Below the pieces are notes generated by a model. The model was not told the DNA's origin. It worked only from the letters and a program-made list of their open reading frames with translations, and did not search any database. The translations under genes and the position numbers were made by a program. Of a stretch of DNA of 64,000 bases, positions 51,575 through 61,774 are shown in pieces. Location of the stretch: NCBI GenBank assembly GCA_963575745.1, contig CAUYUJ010014183.1, positions 535,551 through 599,550 on the forward strand, read 5' to 3'. Each line of letters opens with the position of its first letter. Position 1 is the stretch's first letter. Origin of the DNA: Prorocentrum cordatum (Eukaryota > Sar > Dinophyceae > Prorocentrales > Prorocentraceae).

Positions 51575-51690
51575 AGTTGCAGATGTGCATACACACATAC
51601 ATACATACGTACATACATGATTACACATATATATGTGTGTTGTACAAACCTGCATACACACATACGTACATACATACATCACATCGATTT
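51575..51690. repeat. ACATACAT / TATATG microsatellite
   Basis: ACATACATACGTACATACAT at two places around a TATATATGTGTG stretch. Confidence 0.9.
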
Positions 51691-52884
51691 CCCTTTCTAC
51701 AATGGAAGCAAACTCTACCCCCCAGGTGTTATCCCTTCCCCTCTTCTACGCATTGCAAGCTGCATGTGATTCTGCTCACGTCCATCCTGAATAAGAACTC
51801 GTACCGTCCCAACCCAACGGGTCTTGCCCGCGCCCCCCGTCATCCCCTGCAATAGATGCTATGCGCGCACTGCACCAAATTAGACGACGTGCGCACGCGC
51901 GCGTCGTCGCCCGCGCGTGCCGGAATATGTCAAAAACCTTCGGTGTCGCAGGGTCTTCAATATCGAGTATCCAAACAGCATGTTTAACCACAAAGTTTCG
52001 CAACACGGAGTTCCAAAACAACTTGTGCGTACGTTCTTGCGAATTCTTGATAAGCCCCCCCCCCAATGCTAGAAAACGGGCTTCGCGTGCGAATATCGAA
52101 ATCGTTCGAACGCCCTTGCGAGCTTGTCGTCGCGATAACCGTTGTCCAACAAATGTGGCGACATGCTCGCGAACGCGACAACGCGCGCGCATGACGACGT
52201 CCGTCAGAAACCGTCGGTTTCGTAACGATGTCAAAATCGAGAGTCCAAACAACATACACACATGGCTTCGCAACAGGAGTTTTCATATCAAAAACGTGCG
52301 TTCGCGCTTTTGCGAATTCTTGAAAAACCATAGTTTGTTCCATCCGCTTCATTGAATTCAGCCGAACGGGCCTCTCGCGCCGCATGCCGACATCATTCGC
52401 ACGCCCTTGCGCGCGTGCCGGGGGGGGGGGGGGAGCACGACCCGTGTCAAATAATACCCTGCGGGCCACTCTCGCGCGTCCGCCGCGCGAGCATGTCGAA
52501 CTCTCTTCCATGACCTTCGTCACCGACGCGAAGACGCCGTCATCGTCGTCGGCGCGATCAGCATCGGCGCCCGCGCTGGCCGCGCATTCGTCGTTGTCAA
52601 CGTCGTCACCAGCATCGCTGCTATCATCATCGTGTCTACCACTGTCGGCGTTGCCATGGTACCGCGCCCGCCCAAGTCAGCGCCACCGCGGCCGCGTCGG
52701 TCGCGCCAAACTAGCTGGCCGCTGCGTGCGCGCGCGCTTGGGTTGGCGCGGCCGCAAAGAATCCACCAGCCAACGCCAAGCATGCATCGCAATCGCCACC
52801 GCAGAGGGTTTGCAAACCAAGTTGCGGGTGGGTGGGTGGATGGTGTGCAAGAGCATGGGGTGCGTCAGCTCGTTAGTGAAAAAC

Positions 52885-53030
52885 ACATGCACAACTTAGA
52901 TTGCGCGACAGACGTTGCACACAGCAGATTGCATATGTTGGCTGCGCACAATCATCAATTGCATTACGAGGACTGCGCACAACAGATTGCGCAGCACATG
53001 TTGCTCCACATGTACTGTACAACTTAGATG
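52885..53030 (+). repeat. GATTGCRC…CA repeat, block 2
   Basis: CTTAGATTGCGCGACAGACG, GTTGCACACAGCAGATTGCA and ATTGCGCAGCACATGTTGC, the same family as 51,465 and 56,035. Confidence 0.7.
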
Positions 53031-53699
53031 GGGCCACACAAATTCTCCTTTTCTTTGAAAAATTCTAACACCCTCCCCCGGGGTTAAAGACCCCCTCGGG
53101 AACCGATGCAAAAAACATGGGATCATGACCCAATGTCCATTCTACCTTTGAGTTCATACTATCCCAGCAAAAACCGGTATCGACCCCCCCAACGCTCCTC
53201 TGCAACAAACTACTATGCACGCGCACTCGTTTATCACAAATCACAAATGTTCAAAACCCCTTTGCAAAATAACCAAAACACACACACACACACGAAGTGC
53301 ACACGCGCGCGTCGTCGCGCGCGCATGCCGGAATCATTCAAAAAAAAATTGGTTTCGGAAGGATTTCAAAATCGAGTTTCCATAACGAAATACAGACACA
53401 CAAGGTTTCGAAGCATAAATTCTCTAAAAAACGCGCGCGCTCTCGCGAAGTCTTGAGAAAATAAGAATCTTACCAAAAAGGGCTTCGCGCGCGCATGTCG
53501 AAATCCTTGAAACGCCCTTGCGCGCGTGCCGTCTCGAGAATCCTCTGCAACAGATGTGACGAAGTGCGCGCGCGTCGTCGCGCGCGCATGCCGAAATCCT
53601 TCAACAACCCCTGGTTTCGGAAGGATTTGAGAATCGCTTGTCCAAAACACATACAAAAGCTCATGTTTTCGCAACGCGGACTTTCAACAAAAGCGTGCG

Positions 53700-54350
53700 C
53701 GCGCTTTTGCGTCGTCGTCGTCGCCGTATTCCCTCCTCCCGCGTCGTCGTCGTCGTCGCAGTCGTCGGCCTGTCTTTCTCGTCGTCGTCGTCGTCGTCCT
53801 CTTTGGCGTCGTCGTCGTTTCCGTCGTCGCCGTCCCGTGGTCGTCTTTCCTCCTCCCACGTCGTCGTCGTCGTCCGTCGTCGGCGTCTCGTCGTCGTCCC
53901 TCCTATTTTGTCGCCGTCGTGGTCGTCGTCGTCGTCCCTCCTCCCTCGTCGTTGTCGTCGTCGGCGTCGCCTTCCTCCCTCCTTCTTCGTCGTTCGCGTC
54001 GTCGCCGTCCTCCCTCTTCCCTCGTCGTTGTCGTCGTTGTCGCCGTCATCGTCCTCCGTCCTCCTTCGTCGTCGTCTTCGTTGGCGACATCGTCGTCGTC
54101 TTCGTCGTCGTCGTCGTCGGCGTCGTCGTCGTCAACGGCGTCGTCGTCGTCGTCGTCGTCGTCGTCGGCGTTGTCATCGTCGTCGTCGTCGTCGTCGGCG
54201 TCGACGTCGTCGTCGTCGGTGCCGTCGTCGTCGTTGTCGTCGTTGTCGTCGTCGTCGTCGAAGTCGTTGGAGACGTCGCCGGTGTCGTCCTAGTCGGTGT
54301 CGGCGGCGTCGTCGTCGTCGTTGTCGCTGTCGTCGTCGGCGTCGGCTTCG
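53700..54350. repeat. (GTC)n block of higher-order unit 2
   Basis: GTCGTCGTCGCC and CCTCCCTCGTCGTTG alternate. Val-, Ser- and Arg-rich frames across it are repeat translations. Confidence 0.95.
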
Positions 54351-55164
54351 TTGCCAAATGCCGCGTGGTACCAGCCGTCAAGGTCTCAAGAGGTCTTGCG
54401 GTCAAATTCGGGTGGGAGGGTGGGATGTTTGCACGAGCAGTGGAGAGGACAGCTTCAAGTTGAGCAAGTGAATGATTCTCCTTTCTGAAAAAGAAAATAG
54501 ACTCTACCCCCCCCCGCCCCCGGACTTATCGGTTCCCCTTTCGGGTCTGTAAATCATATATGATTCTGACTACTCGTCCATCCTAAATATGAAATCGTAC
54601 CATCCCAGCCAGGCCGGGTTCCCCCCCCTAAAGTTCCCTTGTAAAAAACACTATGCGGTGACATGTTTTGTTCTAACATAGCACTTGTTCACAAATCCCT
54701 TGCCAAAAAATGGAACGAAGTGCACACGCGCGCGTCGTCGCGCGCGCATACCGAAATCCTTCAAAAACCTTCGGTGCGGGAAGGATTTCGCCATCGAGTT
54801 TCTAAAACACATACAAAAATAAATGGTTTCGCAACACTGATTTGCTAAAGAAGCTTCCGCGCGAGCTCTTGCGAAATCTTAGGGAAACCATGGTTTTTCG
54901 AGCTTTTCACAAAATGCTACCAAACGAGCTTCGCGCGCGCATGTCGAAATCTGTCGAAAGCCCTTGCGCGTGTGCCGTCGCGAGAATCCTCTGCAAAAAA
55001 TAGGACGAAGTGCAGACGCCCGCGTCGTCGCGGGCGTACGCCGAAAACCTTCAAAACCCATCGGTTTCGGAAGGATTTCAAAATCGTGCGTCCAAAAAAC
55101 CTACAAAAACCTAAGGTTTCGCAACACGGTTTTTCAACAAAAGCGTGCGCGCGCGCGCTCTTGC

Positions 55165-55375
55165 GTCGTCGTCGTCGTCGTCGTCGCCGTCCTCCTTCCT
55201 CCAGCGTCGTCGTCGTCGTCGCCTACATCGTCCTCTGTCTTTTGTCGTGTTGGTCGTCGTCGTCCTCTTTGGAGTCGTGGTCGTTTCCGTCGTTGTCGCC
55301 GTGGTCGTCCGTCCTCCTCCTCCCACGTCGTCGTCGTCGTCCGTCGTCGGCGTCCCGTCGTCGGTCCCTCCTATT

Positions 55376-55418
<43 letters not shown>

Positions 55419-55910
55419 TTTCCCTCCTCCCTCGTCGTTGCCGTCGTCGGCGTCGCCGTCCTTCCTCCTTCTTCGTCGTTCGCGTCGTCGCCGTCCTCCC
55501 TCCTCCCTCGTCGTTGTCGTCGTTGTCGCCGTCGTCGTCCTCCCTCCTTCCTCGTTGTCTTCGTTGGCGACGTCGTCGTCGTCTTCGTCGTCGTCGGCGT
55601 CGGCGTCGTTGTTGTCTTCGTCGTCGTCGACGTCGGCGTCGTCGTCGTCGCCGCCGTCGTCGTCGTCGTCGGCGTCGTTGACGTCGTCGTCGTCGTCGTC
55701 GCTGTCGTCGTTATCGTCGTCGTCGGCGTCGTCATCGTCGTCGTCGTTGTCATCGTCGTCGTCGTCGGCGTCGGTGTCGTCGTCGTCGTCGGTGTCGTCG
55801 TCGTCGTTGTCGGCGTCGTCGAAGTCGTTGGAGACGTCGTCGGTGTCGTCGTAGTCGTTGCCGTCGGCGTCGTCATCGTCGTTGTCGCTGTCGTCGTCGG
55901 CGTCGCTGTT
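55165..55910. repeat. (GTC)n block of higher-order unit 3
   Basis: Same alternation as in unit 2 (including CTCCTCCCACGTCGTCG and TTTCGTC..CGTCGTCG in the same order), ending GTCGCTGTTACTGCCAAGTG. Confidence 0.95.
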
Positions 55911-56034
55911 ACTGCCAAGTGCCATGTGGCACCCACCATCACGGTCTCAAGAAATTTTGCAAACCAAGTTGCGGGTGGATGGGTGGGATGTTTGCGCGAG
56001 CAGTGGGGTGGACAACTCACTGCGAACAGAAATT

Positions 56035-56190
56035 AATTACACCACATAGGTTGCACCACGTGTGTGGCACCACACAGGTTGCACCACGTGAGTACCACAT
56101 ATAGTGTGCGACATGGATTGCACCGCGTAGATTGCACAACCTACGTTGCACACAGTAGATTGCGCAACATATATTGCATTATGCAGATCT
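56035..56190 (+). repeat. CACATAGGTTGCACCACGTG repeat, block 3
   Basis: ACCACATAGGTTGCACCACG, CACACAGGTTGCACCACGTG and AGATTGCACAACCTACG units. The sub-motif CCACGTG makes local palindromes. Confidence 0.8.
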
Positions 56191-56675
56191 GTGAGGATCT
56201 ACTGCGCACAACAATGCACGCAATGACCGGCAGAAACAGTCAGGCTCCCAGACAAGGCTCCAGTCGGAGGCCTCGCGAACCAGCTCAGGAAGCAGTAGAG
56301 AGTGGCAACGCACATGAGCATGAAGGTGGACCAAACAGCTCATGCTTAGCGGACCCGCCCAAGACCCAGACACAGGTTGCCAGACTGTACGCAATTCGTC
56401 GGAAGATTCTTTCGCGCGAAATAGCGCAGCTTCCCCGCCAGCCCACGGTCGGGCTGGGCGCGAGGCTGGCCTGGCCTCGTGCTCGCCTCACAAAAAAACA
56501 ACCCACGCCCACGTGTTCGCGTCATGTAGAGTCAGGCTCTGACGTGCTCGTGAATTTTGAAATGGTTATATGTATAAATACATAGATACAAAAAAACAAT
56601 ATATGAATATAGTGTGTGCGCGCATCGATTCATTGCTATAGACACTGCTTGGGGCCCATGCTATCAACCATTCAT
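56191..56675. other. Unique spacer
   Basis: Frames of up to 173 aa (56,064-56,585) start inside the preceding repeat and show no motif. No gene supported. Confidence 0.35.
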
Positions 56676-56677
56676 AC

Positions 56678-56735
<58 letters not shown>

Positions 56736-56752
56736 AGAGAGAGAGAGAGAGA
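56676..56752. repeat. (TA)n-(GA)n microsatellite
   Basis: ATACATATATATATATATAG followed by a GAGAGAGA run with one AAAAAG interruption. Confidence 0.95.
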
Positions 56753-56756
56753 GATA

Positions 56757-57390
56757 TGGCTGGGCAGGGCAGCGGTCTGCGACAGCAGCTAGATGGACTG
56801 TTTTCGCATGGCCGTCGCACTTTGACCAGACGAATCAGAAGAGGTGCGTGGGCAGCTCGACGTCGCTCGGCGATCGCCCTCGACCACGGGGAACCTCATC
56901 GGCACAGGCGCGAGGGAGGGGGCAGCACGGCAGACGCACGGCGCGCAAACGCACCGCTGAGGCGTCTCTGGCGACCAAGGAAACTACCCCTTGGTGAATA
57001 TGGGGGCGAGCCAAGGGTGGCAGTGGGACGGACAACAGCCACTGCCACGCATCCTGTTTGCGGCCATGTCTCGACTTCTAGCCCCGCCCATCCATCTGTC
57101 GCCAGCGCATGCGTGACTGGGCAGGGCGGCAGTCTGCGACAGCAACTAGATGAGCTGCTCTCGATTTGCCATCGCACTCTGACCGAACGAAACAGATGGA
57201 GGGCGCAGGCGGCTCGACGTCGCTCGGCGCTCGCCCTCGGCCGCGGAAAACCCCATCGGCGCATGCGCGCGTGGGGGGCCCCGGGGGGGCAGCGCCGCAG
57301 CAGCGCGGCGCAGGAACAAACGCACCACGGAGACGACTCTCCACTCAACCCTTGTCTGGCTCTGGCCGACATTTGTCTGCGCTGGCTTCG
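56757..57390 (+). repeat. ~358-bp tandem duplication
   Basis: CTGGGCAGGGCAGCGGTCTG at 56,760 recurs as CTGGGCAGGGCGGCAGTCTG at 57,118. Both continue through CGACAGCA.CTAGATG, CGTCGCACT/CATCGCACT, GGCTCGACGTCGCTCGG and CTCATCGGC/CCCATCGGC. The TTTGCGGCCATGTCTCGACT segment between them (57,057) recurs at about 61,786. Confidence 0.85.
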
Positions 57391-57430
57391 TGAATGCGCG
57401 GGGCCAGTGCTCGAGCAGGTGCGATCGAGA

Positions 57431-58308
57431 TCATGAAACATTCAGTTCCGCGAGCACCGCGGCGCCATCTTCGACGCCGATTTTCGCCGCCCTGGCCGAG
57501 CCCCACCCACCGCGCAACATCGCGCGAGACAAGTCTGCTGAAATCATGGGCTCGTGCGCGGGGCCTCCGCGCCTGACGCCGCAAAATGCGAAGCCGCGGT
57601 GGGCGCGGCCGATGGCCGCCGGGCCTTCCTTGAAGGTGGCGCGGAAAGCTGGGGGGCTCTCGGGCCGCGGCCTGCCGCCTCTATCTAAGGGCACCTGTCG
57701 GTGGAACAAGGTGCCAACATGCGGGCCACATCGACGCTCGCACTCTCGCGTGCTCATTTTTGCGCGGCCGTCTTGGTCCAAGGAAGGGGGGCCGCGCCGC
57801 GGCCATCACCGCCGATGTGCACGAGAGCAGGCGCCATGTCAAGGATGTCGCCAGTCCGCAAGCACAAGTGGAAGCTCGCCAGCACACGCGACGCGAAGGC
57901 GACCGCGCCGCGCGCCTGTCCCCAGCCTGCCAGGGCAGCCGCAACGCGGCTCGGCGTGGGCGGCGCGCGCGAAGGAACCTTGAGGCGGCTCGAGAAAGAG
58001 AGCGGCCTCCATGCGCTGGGCACCTGTCGCCTATAGCGAAGCAAGTGTTAGACGCCGCTGAACACATCGCTCGCTTGACCTCTTGTGGCACCTGTACTCC
58101 GCAGAAGCTCAAGATAGCCTTGGAGGCGCAAATCCACGCCCACCCAACTAACAAGCAAGGCAAAATGCATGGCACTGAACAAATCGACAAACTGCTGGCT
58201 GGCGCGCCTGCACTTGGAGCACGCTCTCGAATACACGCGCGCGCCGGTCAGCCGCCCCAGCGCAGCTCGGGCAGCGCGCCTAGTGGCTGGCGTAGAACGC
58301 TTAGCCAT
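57431..58308 (-). pseudogene. Tyrosine recombinase of the DIRS-like element, inactive
   Basis: Three frames give one protein. 58,308-58,048 reads VDLRLQGYLELLRSTGATRG, the helical N-terminal domain. 58,044-57,754 reads QVPSAWRPLS, VAAALAGWGQARGAVAFASR and FHLCLRTGDILDM, where the Arg of LRTG is the first catalytic arginine, followed by PLPWTKT. 57,781-57,431 reads FCGVRRGGPAHEP, the second catalytic arginine region, and RGGWGSARAAKIGVEDGAAV. In the family the last segment normally carries the nucleophile as ARIY; here the codon is GGC (Gly). Two frame changes plus loss of the tyrosine make it inactive. In an active element it would insert a circular DNA copy. Confidence 0.65.
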
Positions 58309-58837
58309 CTGTCAGGCACGAGGGCGCATCCGACGGGTTCTTGGCCGAAGACGCGAAACCAAAGACACCTCGCGCGCCCGTCGCCAGCCCCAGGGCCGAG
58401 AAGACGCGCACCACCTTATCGAGTGGGTTGCTGCTGGACCTGTGCTCGCTCAAAACACCGACGTCGACCATGCGATCCACGAGGTGGAGGAACGCGCGCT
58501 GCTGTCTGCAAGTAGCTCGGGCTCGCCAGCGCAGCGTCGTCAGGGCAGCCTCGCACTCGAGCGCGTTGATGCGAGGCGTTGAATCCTCCCGCGCCAGCTG
58601 CCTCGCCGTCGTCCACAACCAGACGCCTGCGTCAACATTCTGCCTGGGGAATAACATGCCAAGAACCTCAGAATTCGTGTCCACTCGGAGATCAGCTCCA
58701 TTATGGTGACAAGCCGCAACGAGCCCGGCGACCACGTGCAGCCGCTCGGGGAAGTGCGCCAATTCCCAGCCCCCCACCCGGCTAGCGCGGCGAGCAGCAC
58801 ATCGGCGTGGCACGGCTCCGTCGGCCCGCGGCGGCAC
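58301..58837 (-). CDS. Retroelement RNase H domain
   Basis: A single frame of 178 codons holding the RNase H of the DIRS-like element. The acidic residues are at D53 (LRVDTNSE), the E94-C-E96 pair (INALECEAALTTLRWRAR), D121 (FLHLVDRMVD) and D170 (AKNPSDAPS), which fits the D-E-D-D pattern. The SEHRSSSNPLDKVVR segment corresponds to the KGRSSS motif that I associate with this family. The start codon is arbitrary, because in the element this domain is internal to a polyprotein. In an active element it would degrade the RNA strand of the RNA-DNA hybrid. The domain itself is uninterrupted, but its neighbours are frameshifted, so it is not expected to be made as a working enzyme. Confidence 0.65.
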   Translation of the reverse strand: MPPRADGAVPRRCAARRASRVGGWELAHFPERLHVVAGLVAACHHNGADLRVDTNSEVLGMLFPRQNVDAGVWLWTTARQLAREDSTPRINALECEAALTTLRWRARATCRQQRAFLHLVDRMVDVGVLSEHRSSSNPLDKVVRVFSALGLATGARGVFGFASSAKNPSDAPSCLTDG

Positions 58838-59029
58838 AGCAGCCGGGTTCCGCGCAGCTCATCCAGCGACTCGCGCAACGCGGGCTGCCTGGCCAGCCAC
58901 CCAACGCGCAGGCCAACGGCGTCGGCGGCGGGCCGGCCCGGCACGACGGGGCGCTCGGCCGTCGCGGCTGTCGCCGCCTCGCGGCCGCCTCGCAGCGCGG
59001 CGAAGTCGCCAGACCGGAGCCGCATGCCG

Positions 59030-59275
59030 TCAGCCCGGCCGCGCGAGCTCTCGCGGCTCTCGCGCAGCGCGGCGAGAGGCGGCACCGCGACCAGCAGCTC
59101 CACCTGCGCAGCCCAATCGGCCAGCGACCGCGCCGCGACCGCGCGCTGGAACGAATTCCCGCGTGAGGGCCCACGAGAGCGTCTGGAGCTCGCGAACCGA
59201 CCGCTCGCAGATCGACCTGATCGGGCGGTGGCCGAAGACTATCGCCGCCAAGAAACCTCGCACCGTAGGCCGCAC
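59030..59275 (-). pseudogene. RT C-terminal remnant of the DIRS-like element
   Basis: The frame reads RSICERSVRELQTLSWALTR and AVAGRLGCAGGAAGRG. The AGRLGFxxxAxxGR-type segment that follows the RT palm in this group is recognisable. No palm or YxDD-like motif is present further upstream (59,320-59,600), so the RT is truncated. The frame differs from that of RNase H. Confidence 0.45.
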
Positions 59276-59280
59276 CTTCT

Positions 59281-60280
59281 GTCCGTTCGACCCCTCCCGC
59301 AGGCCCGCGGCGCGCGCCTAAGACGAGGAAACTTTTTGACGCAATTTCTTTTTGATATATTCTGGGGGTTCCAGGAGTTCCAACAGCCTTCGCGCGGGGT
59401 GCACTTTGCGACGAATATAGCCTACTCTGCCTGGCGCCGCTGGTCGGTCACCCATTCGCAATTGGATGGTCGCCCGTAGAAGGCTATTTGGCACTTGCTT
59501 ACCCCCCTTTCCGTTGCCGAGCGCGGTGGGCGACGCTGGCCGCGCGCCTCGGCGGATTTCCGAAGACCTGGCGAAGCAAGTCGCGCGCGACTCCCCAACA
59601 TTCTCCGAAAGGTAGATATGAAATTTCCAGGAGCGTTATGAGCGTGCCCGGCCTACTTCTGGAATCCTGGAATCGATTTGAAAAATGCCGAAATCGATAT
59701 TGGAGTTTTCCGGAATCCATCTGGAAAATTTACGGATTTCAAAATTATTCAGATGTCCTGCGCGGCGGGCGCATTCCACCCCTCAAGGCTGTTTCATGAC
59801 AATTTCCAAACTCCTTTTTGAAGAATTCCGAAACCGCTTGCGTAAAGAAAAACGGCAGCGTTTTTGTTTAAGAAATTCTATAATCCGGAAATAAGTCCCA
59901 GGCGGTCTGACGAGCGCAACCGGCTGATTCGCGCGCCGCGCCGAGTGCGATTCGGCGCAGCGCGCGCCGCGCTGCCGCGAACGGCGCTCGAAGGGGTCAC
60001 CTCGAACATCGCGCCACGGCAGCTGCGACTCGCGGACCCCCAAAAAGCAAAACAGAATGCAGCTCGGCATCTGGGAGGGCGCTCCGATGCGCGAAAATGC
60101 ACCGCGCAGATCGCGCAAAGAACCTGCGCGACGGAACGCGCTCGACCATTCGTCCCCGGAGCCCGCGCGGAAGGACTGGAAAACCTGGAACTCTTGAACA
60201 CTATCGATATCAATACTTCATGCTCCTCCGACTGCAATCTGCTCGATCGCCTCGTCGCACAGCGCGCCAGGCTGCCTGTC
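59281..60280. other. A+T-richer spacer with short GGAATCC/AAATCG-type motifs
   Basis: 59,610-59,760 contains TTCTGGAATCC, GAATCGATTTGAAAA, CGAAATCGATATTGG and CGGAATCCATCTGG, a weak local repetition. No supported gene; frames of up to 140 aa at 59,864-60,286 have no motif. Confidence 0.4.
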
Positions 60281-60282
60281 GG

Positions 60283-61014
60283 CTAGCGACGCAACGTCGC
60301 CGCCGCGGGAGGAGGCTCAACGAAAAAGCGCCCCGCCGTCGGCTGCTTCCTCGCTCGAACGAGACGGCTCGCGGCGGCGCCGCCGGGGGGCGCGGCCCGC
60401 GAACGCCCGAACGGCCGCCGCCTCGGCCGCCGCTGCAGGCCGGCCAGCCGCAGCTCCAGCCAAGCGCCCAGGTGCGGGGGCCGCAGCCGCCGAGGCGCCG
60501 CCCGCGCCGCCCGCCGGCGGGGGCGCGCTCGGGCGCGCCAGGCTCCGAGCCGAGCGGAGGCGCAGCTAGTCCACGCGGCGCTCGCCTCGACCTGCCGCCG
60601 CCGGCGCCCGGCGCGCCGCGGCTCCCGCGCTGCGCTGGTGGAGCAGGCCAGGGGGCCCGCCCCTAGCAACCGGGCCAACGGAGCAGGCCATGCGCTGCGC
60701 GTGCGGAGCAAACCAGGCGCAGCGTCGACCTGCAAGGCTCTTGCCGCCACCGACGCGCCGCGGAACTGCACGGCCAAGCGCGGCCCGTCCGCGCCTGGCG
60801 CCCCAGAGGTCTCGACCTCGAAGACGGCTGTCCCGTCGACCTGGTCAGCGGCGTCGTGGGTCGGCGTCTCCAGCGCCATCCCGCGGGTGAAGGCCCCGCC
60901 GACCAGGCTGGCCCCGCTGAGCCACGGGCTGTTGATGAAGGCCGCGAGCGGGGCGCCCAGCTGCGCGCCAGCGCCGACACCAGCACCACGCCCGGCAGCC
61001 TGCCAAAGCCCCAT
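60283..61014 (-). CDS. Uncertain ORF, 243 aa, GC-rich
   Basis: The frame starts MGLWQAAGRGAGVGAGAQLG and has one segment of varied composition, LAAFINSPWLSGASLVGGAF followed by GMALETPTHDAADQVDGTAV, before becoming Arg/Ala-rich. The central part has enough non-repetitive character to be a real coding remnant, possibly of the DIRS-like element or of an adjoining retroelement on the same strand. The Arg/Ala-rich second half looks like GC-driven chance reading. The plus strand is open too (60,638-61,195). No domain recognised. Confidence 0.2.
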   Translation of the reverse strand: MGLWQAAGRGAGVGAGAQLGAPLAAFINSPWLSGASLVGGAFTRGMALETPTHDAADQVDGTAVFEVETSGAPGADGPRLAVQFRGASVAARALQVDAAPGLLRTRSAWPAPLARLLGAGPLACSTSAAREPRRAGRRRRQVEASAAWTSCASARLGAWRARARPRRRAARAAPRRLRPPHLGAWLELRLAGLQRRPRRRPFGRSRAAPPGGAAASRLVRARKQPTAGRFFVEPPPAAATLRR

Positions 61015-61364
61015 CGCCCCCGCAGCTGCACCAGCAGGGCCCGCCGCCGCGGCGGCCGCCGGCGGGGGTGCCCTCCGCCGCCAGCTGATGGGGGGGCTGC
61101 AGCGAGGGCGCCGACGAGCGCGGCCCCGACTCCAGGAGGGCCTCCACCCGCCGCAGCGCCAGCCGCTACGTTACGGGCGGCCCCAACGCCGCTAGGCCCG
61201 CGCCGCCTGGGACTCTGAGGCCGAGCCTGGGCGCGCCACAGGCGCGCCGCTCGGGGCAGCGCCTCCGCCTCCCAGCAACGCGACGGAAGGGAAGGCCAGC
61301 GGCGCCCCAGCGGCGAGCCCCGCGCTCGCGCCCGCGAGCCAAGGCCTTGACAACCCCCTTCGCC

Positions 61365-61763
61365 TTAACCTTGGCCTTGACCGTGGCCTTCGCCTTGCCC
61401 TTGGGGGCATCGAGCAGGCCTGCCAGCGCCGCCAGCAGCGCCGTGAGGCGCCGCGCATGGTCCAACATCACCCCCGGCGTCAGCCGCGCCTGCCAGGCGT
61501 GCTGCCTGGCCAGCGAGGAAGAGGTAGCAGAGCTCGCAGACCTCCAGGAGCTGGCCCTCGCGCGCCAACGCCAGGCTCTCCGCGTCGCCCAGCCGCCCGC
61601 CGCACCGAGAGCAGAATCTGCGCGGGGGCCGGCCGGACGGCGTTGGGGGAGCGGGTTTGCGGCGGTCCGGCGCCCCCCACGCCGGAACCTCCCTGATCAT
61701 GCCCCTCAGGGCACAATACGAAAAAAAGAGAGAGACAATAATTGCCTTAGCCTTGAGCCACAA
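61365..61763 (-). CDS. Possible C4 zinc-binding protein fragment, unknown
   Basis: The frame contains PPRRFCSRCGGRLGD, LALAREGQLLEVCELCYLFL and AGQAARLAG. The two CxxC pairs (C51/C54 and C76/C79) spaced by 21 residues would suit a small zinc ribbon or treble-clef, and the flanking sequence is less biased than its surroundings. It ends in a Gln/Gly-rich tail that lies over AAGGCC-type repetition on the DNA (61,340-61,405). Its position upstream of the DIRS-like element on the same strand would suit an accessory or gag-like ORF, but about 2 kb and several frames lie between. I do not recognise the family. Confidence 0.3.
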   Translation of the reverse strand: MWLKAKAIIVSLFFSYCALRGMIREVPAWGAPDRRKPAPPTPSGRPPRRFCSRCGGRLGDAESLALAREGQLLEVCELCYLFLAGQAARLAGAADAGGDVGPCAAPHGAAGGAGRPARCPQGQGEGHGQGQG

Positions 61764-61774
61764 TAGCGACTGTC

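Larger units (their letters stand above)
51686..56040 (+). repeat. Three-unit higher-order repeat (~1.35-1.57 kb)
   Basis: Units begin at about 51,686, 53,039 and 54,473. Each holds: a lead (TCCATCCT.AATA.GAA.TCGTAC in units 1 and 3, ending with CTATGC); two diverged ~265-290 bp sub-units with GACGAAGTGC, CGCGCGTCGTCGCGCGCGCA, TTTCGGAAGGATTTC and CTTCGCGCGCGCATGTCGAA; a (GTC)n block (short in unit 1, long in units 2 and 3); and a tail with GCGGGTGG.TGGGTGGGATG plus TTTGC.CGAGCAGTGG. Copies are diverged but colinear. Confidence 0.85.
57431..59280 (-). mobile_element. DIRS-like (tyrosine recombinase) retroelement, truncated
   Basis: Minus-strand order is RT tail (59,275-59,030), RNase H (58,837-58,301), tyrosine recombinase N-terminal part (58,308-58,048) and recombinase catalytic part in two frames (58,044-57,754 and 57,781-57,431). 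RT, RNase H and recombinase in this order is the hallmark of DIRS/Ngaro-type elements. The RT core is missing upstream of about 59,320, so the element is 5'-truncated. The recombinase is frameshifted and lacks its tyrosine. Confidence 0.7.

Noticed and set aside
53495-56036. Long Val-, Ser- and Arg-rich frames in the GTC blocks
   Set aside because: All three frames are open because of the GTC repeat; there is no start or motif.
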